From Nitrospira sp. (lineage in GTDB: Bacteria > Nitrospirota > Nitrospiria > Nitrospirales > Nitrospiraceae): a stretch of DNA of 8,621 nt. Shown in pieces: positions 6,844-8,621 of the stretch. The notes under the pieces are model-generated. The model made no database searches, was not told the DNA's origin, and saw only the letters and a list, made by a program, of their open reading frames with translations. Location: contig JACOEF010000207.1 in the NCBI GenBank assembly GCA_024998705.1, positions 1-8,621 of the forward strand. Direction: 5' to 3'. Positions within the stretch are counted from its first letter, which is position 1, and each line of letters opens with the position of its first letter. Both the position numbers and the translations under genes were made by a program.

Positions 6844-7554
6844 TTACATCGACGAGCCAGCCGGCCGGCCGAGAGCCCGAAAGAGTCGGCTACGCTCATC
6901 TTGGGTCAAATCCATCCACTGCCCGGCATGCAAACCCTCAATAGTAATGTACATGATGCGCACGCGATGCAATGACACGACCCGATAGCCGAGCGCCTGG
7001 CACATGCGCCGGATTTGCCGGTTACGCCCTTCCGTCAGGATGATGCGGAAGCGGCGGGGTCCAAGCCGTGCCACCGTGCAAGGCCTGGTGCGCTCTCCTA
7101 GAATGGTCACCCCCTGAGCCATCCGAGAGAGAAACGTCTCATCGAACTCCCGTTCCACTTCCACACGATATTCCCGTTCATGCCCATGCTCGACCCGCAA
7201 GATCTCATTCACGATATCGCCGTCGTTCGTAAGTAGAATGAGGCCGGACGAATCCTTGTCGAGACGCCCGATCGGGAAAATTCTGTCGGGATGGCCGATT
7301 TCGGCAATGATGTTCCGTCGAACATGCGGCTCCGTGGTGGTCGTCACCCCAACCGGCTTGTGATACTTGAGATACACCGGGCGATGGCCGCGCTGGAGCA
7401 CAACCCCGTCGCGCGCCACGAGATCCTGGGGTGAGACCTGATCGCCGAGCTTGGCCACCAGGCCATTGATGGTTACTCGCCCGGCGGCGATCAGGCGATC
7501 AGCCTCCCGCCGCGAACACAGACCCTGCTCGGTGAAAAATTTATTAATGCGCAT
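6844..7554 (-). CDS. rluF: 23S rRNA pseudouridine synthase, RluF-like (RsuA/RluB/E/F family)
   Basis: This 236-residue enzyme converts a uridine to pseudouridine in rRNA; E. coli RluF acts on 23S U2604. An S4 RNA-binding domain covers about residues 2-60 (RINKFFTEQGLCSRREADRL, GRVTING). The catalytic domain follows with the family block FPIGRLDKDSSGLILLTNDG (catalytic Asp99). Further RluF-like blocks are HEREYRVEV, GVTILGERTRPC, GRNRQIRRMCQALGYRV (176-192) and RIMYITIEGLHAGQW. These resemble E. coli RluF more than RluB or RsuA, but exact target specificity is inferred. It lacks the long basic C-terminal extension of E. coli RluF. The ATG at 7552-7554 is the only sensible start: upstream codons reach a stop at 7603-7605 without another start. 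The bases just before it are C-rich with no Shine-Dalgarno. It is convergent with the 4HB gene (44-nt gap, no clear terminator). Confidence 0.9.
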   Translation of the reverse strand: MRINKFFTEQGLCSRREADRLIAAGRVTINGLVAKLGDQVSPQDLVARDGVVLQRGHRPVYLKYHKPVGVTTTTEPHVRRNIIAEIGHPDRIFPIGRLDKDSSGLILLTNDGDIVNEILRVEHGHEREYRVEVEREFDETFLSRMAQGVTILGERTRPCTVARLGPRRFRIILTEGRNRQIRRMCQALGYRVVSLHRVRIMYITIEGLHAGQWMDLTQDERSRLFRALGRPAGSSM

Positions 7555-7723
7555 GGGAGGGGGATGAACTCGTGTGAGTCGTTCCTCGTAAAGAGTGCAG
7601 GGTCAACGGCGTCACCCCAAAACACGGGCAGACTTCACTCTGTGCCGGGGCCTTCCGTCAAGAGCGTTACATTCCACTCCCCAACGAGAGACACTTCACG
7701 AGCGACGGTTCACAATGTGAGAG

Positions 7724-8621
7724 TCAGTGGACACGGCGGCCGGCACGAATTCGCCCCAACATCCGATAGATCAAGCGGGCGATACTAAACTGCGGAGCGA
7801 CGAACCCTTCGATGGGTGCAATCTCACTGATGTCCATACCGACGATGCCCGGCCCGTTGGCCAGCGCGGTCACCAGCGCGAGGGTGTCGTACCATCCCAA
7901 CCCACCCGGCTCGGGTGTCCCCAACGCCGGCACCAACGACGCATCGAGCCCGTCGCAATCAAAGGTGAGATACACCGGCCCGGTGCAGGCAGCCAGAATG
8001 TCGGGAATCCAACGAGCGGCCCGCCCCTCATAAGGACCGGAGGGATCGAGAATAGACGCGGCAAAAAATGTATGGATCCGCGGAGTGTGTTCGATCAGGT
8101 CGATTTCTTCCGGACTGATCGACCGAACACCGACCTGCACCAGCGGCAGGCCGTCCTGCACGACACGAGCCATCACGCTCGCATGGCTGTAGGGATTGTC
8201 CTGGTAGGCTTGGCGGAGATCGCCATGCGCATCGATCTGTACGACGCACATCCCCGGATACGTTCGGGCATGTGCACGAATCGCCCCTAACGCACCGGTA
8301 TGTTCACCGGTCAGAGTCACCAAGAACTTTCCACGACCGACATGTGGTTGGACAAACTCCTGAATCGCCTGCACAGCCGGCCCATCGACTCGCCCGTCCA
8401 GGTTCAAGGTCGCAGCCGTTGCGACGCCGCCCCACTCGCGATAGGGTTCATAGCGTAGCGTCTCATCGTACAACTCGACCTGTTGGGAGGCTTCGATGAT
8501 CGCGGATGGGCCTCGATCGGACCCGAGGATATAACTCGAGGTATGTTCGTAGGGAGCCGGGAGGACGTAGACTCCGGCCTGATCGGGATGACACCAGGGC
8601 TCGTCGATCCCGAGAAAATTA
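7724..8621 (-). CDS. speB: agmatinase-family ureohydrolase, N-terminus cut by the window edge
   Basis: This manganese (or nickel) dependent ureohydrolase most likely cleaves agmatine to putrescine and urea in polyamine synthesis. The frame runs open to the right edge: 298 residues are visible, close to the usual full length of about 290-310, so only a few N-terminal residues are missing; the TTG at 8473 is internal. It has the N-terminal PAPYEHTSSYILGSDRGPSA block (agmatinase PYDGTTSY-like). All six expected metal ligands are present: His in TGEH (107, counting from the first visible codon), Asp130, His132 and Asp134 in QIDAHGDLR, and Asp221 and Asp223 in TFDCDGLDAS. GTPEPGG and MDISEIAP are also conserved. 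It ends 169 nt upstream of the rluF-like gene on the same strand. Substrate could also be guanidine or guanidinobutyrate, since these families look alike; agmatine is the default. Confidence 0.85.
   Translation of the reverse strand, partial: NFLGIDEPWCHPDQAGVYVLPAPYEHTSSYILGSDRGPSAIIEASQQVELYDETLRYEPYREWGGVATAATLNLDGRVDGPAVQAIQEFVQPHVGRGKFLVTLTGEHTGALGAIRAHARTYPGMCVVQIDAHGDLRQAYQDNPYSHASVMARVVQDGLPLVQVGVRSISPEEIDLIEHTPRIHTFFAASILDPSGPYEGRAARWIPDILAACTGPVYLTFDCDGLDASLVPALGTPEPGGLGWYDTLALVTALANGPGIVGMDISEIAPIEGFVAPQFSIARLIYRMLGRIRAGRRVH

Noticed and set aside
7601..7661. TTGACC/TTGACG-like -35 hexamers on the minus strand upstream of rluF
   Set aside because: No acceptable -10 at 16-18 nt spacing (aacgac and gtgaag), so no promoter is called in the 169-nt gap.
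7727..8290. Plus-strand open frame opposite the ureohydrolase
   Set aside because: Antisense to an enzyme with all six metal ligands conserved; its own translation has no family features.

Overview
The window is GC-rich (roughly 60%) bacterial DNA, densely coding with short gaps. Gene content (HlyD/TolC/ABC export genes, a 4HB sensor-like protein, an RluF-type pseudouridine synthase and an agmatinase-family ureohydrolase), codon use and protein style suggest a Gram-negative bacterium, most likely a Nitrospira-type nitrite oxidiser or relative. The taxon is inference from recollection of similar proteins, not a search.

Positions 1-5941 (+ strand) hold a type I secretion-like cluster: the 3' part of an HlyD-family periplasmic adaptor, a TolC-like outer membrane factor with a clear signal peptide, then two tandem paralogous ABC exporter half-transporters (about 555 residues each, TM domain followed by nucleotide-binding domain). 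Inner membrane, periplasmic and outer membrane parts of a trans-envelope exporter are thus present. The striking point is that the NBDs of both ABC proteins have lost nearly every nucleotide-contacting motif (A-loop, Walker A glycines, Q-loop, signature, Walker B aspartate, catalytic glutamate, H-loop), while the rest of the fold is conserved. Synonymous substitutions dominate where the two copies were compared at their 3' ends. They look like an old, selectively maintained pair of pseudo-ATPase ABC proteins, not recently decayed copies.

Two separate lesions overlie this. The adaptor gene appears to carry a one-base deletion near 656-660 that scrambles its last ~30 codons. The first ABC gene has an in-frame TAG at 2851-2853, exactly at codon 130, where the paralogue has glutamate 130. 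These may be sequence errors, strain-level decay or, for the amber codon, readthrough.

Positions 6041-6799 (+) encode a two-TM protein with a 4HB_MCP-like periplasmic helical domain and no signalling output domain. It is preceded by a possible extended -10 promoter and an inverted repeat. Positions 6844-8621 (- strand, convergent) hold an RluF-like 23S rRNA pseudouridine synthase and an almost complete agmatinase/ureohydrolase running off the right edge. These two look like housekeeping genes unrelated to the exporter. No tRNA, rRNA, CRISPR array, insertion sequence or convincing rho-independent terminator was seen.
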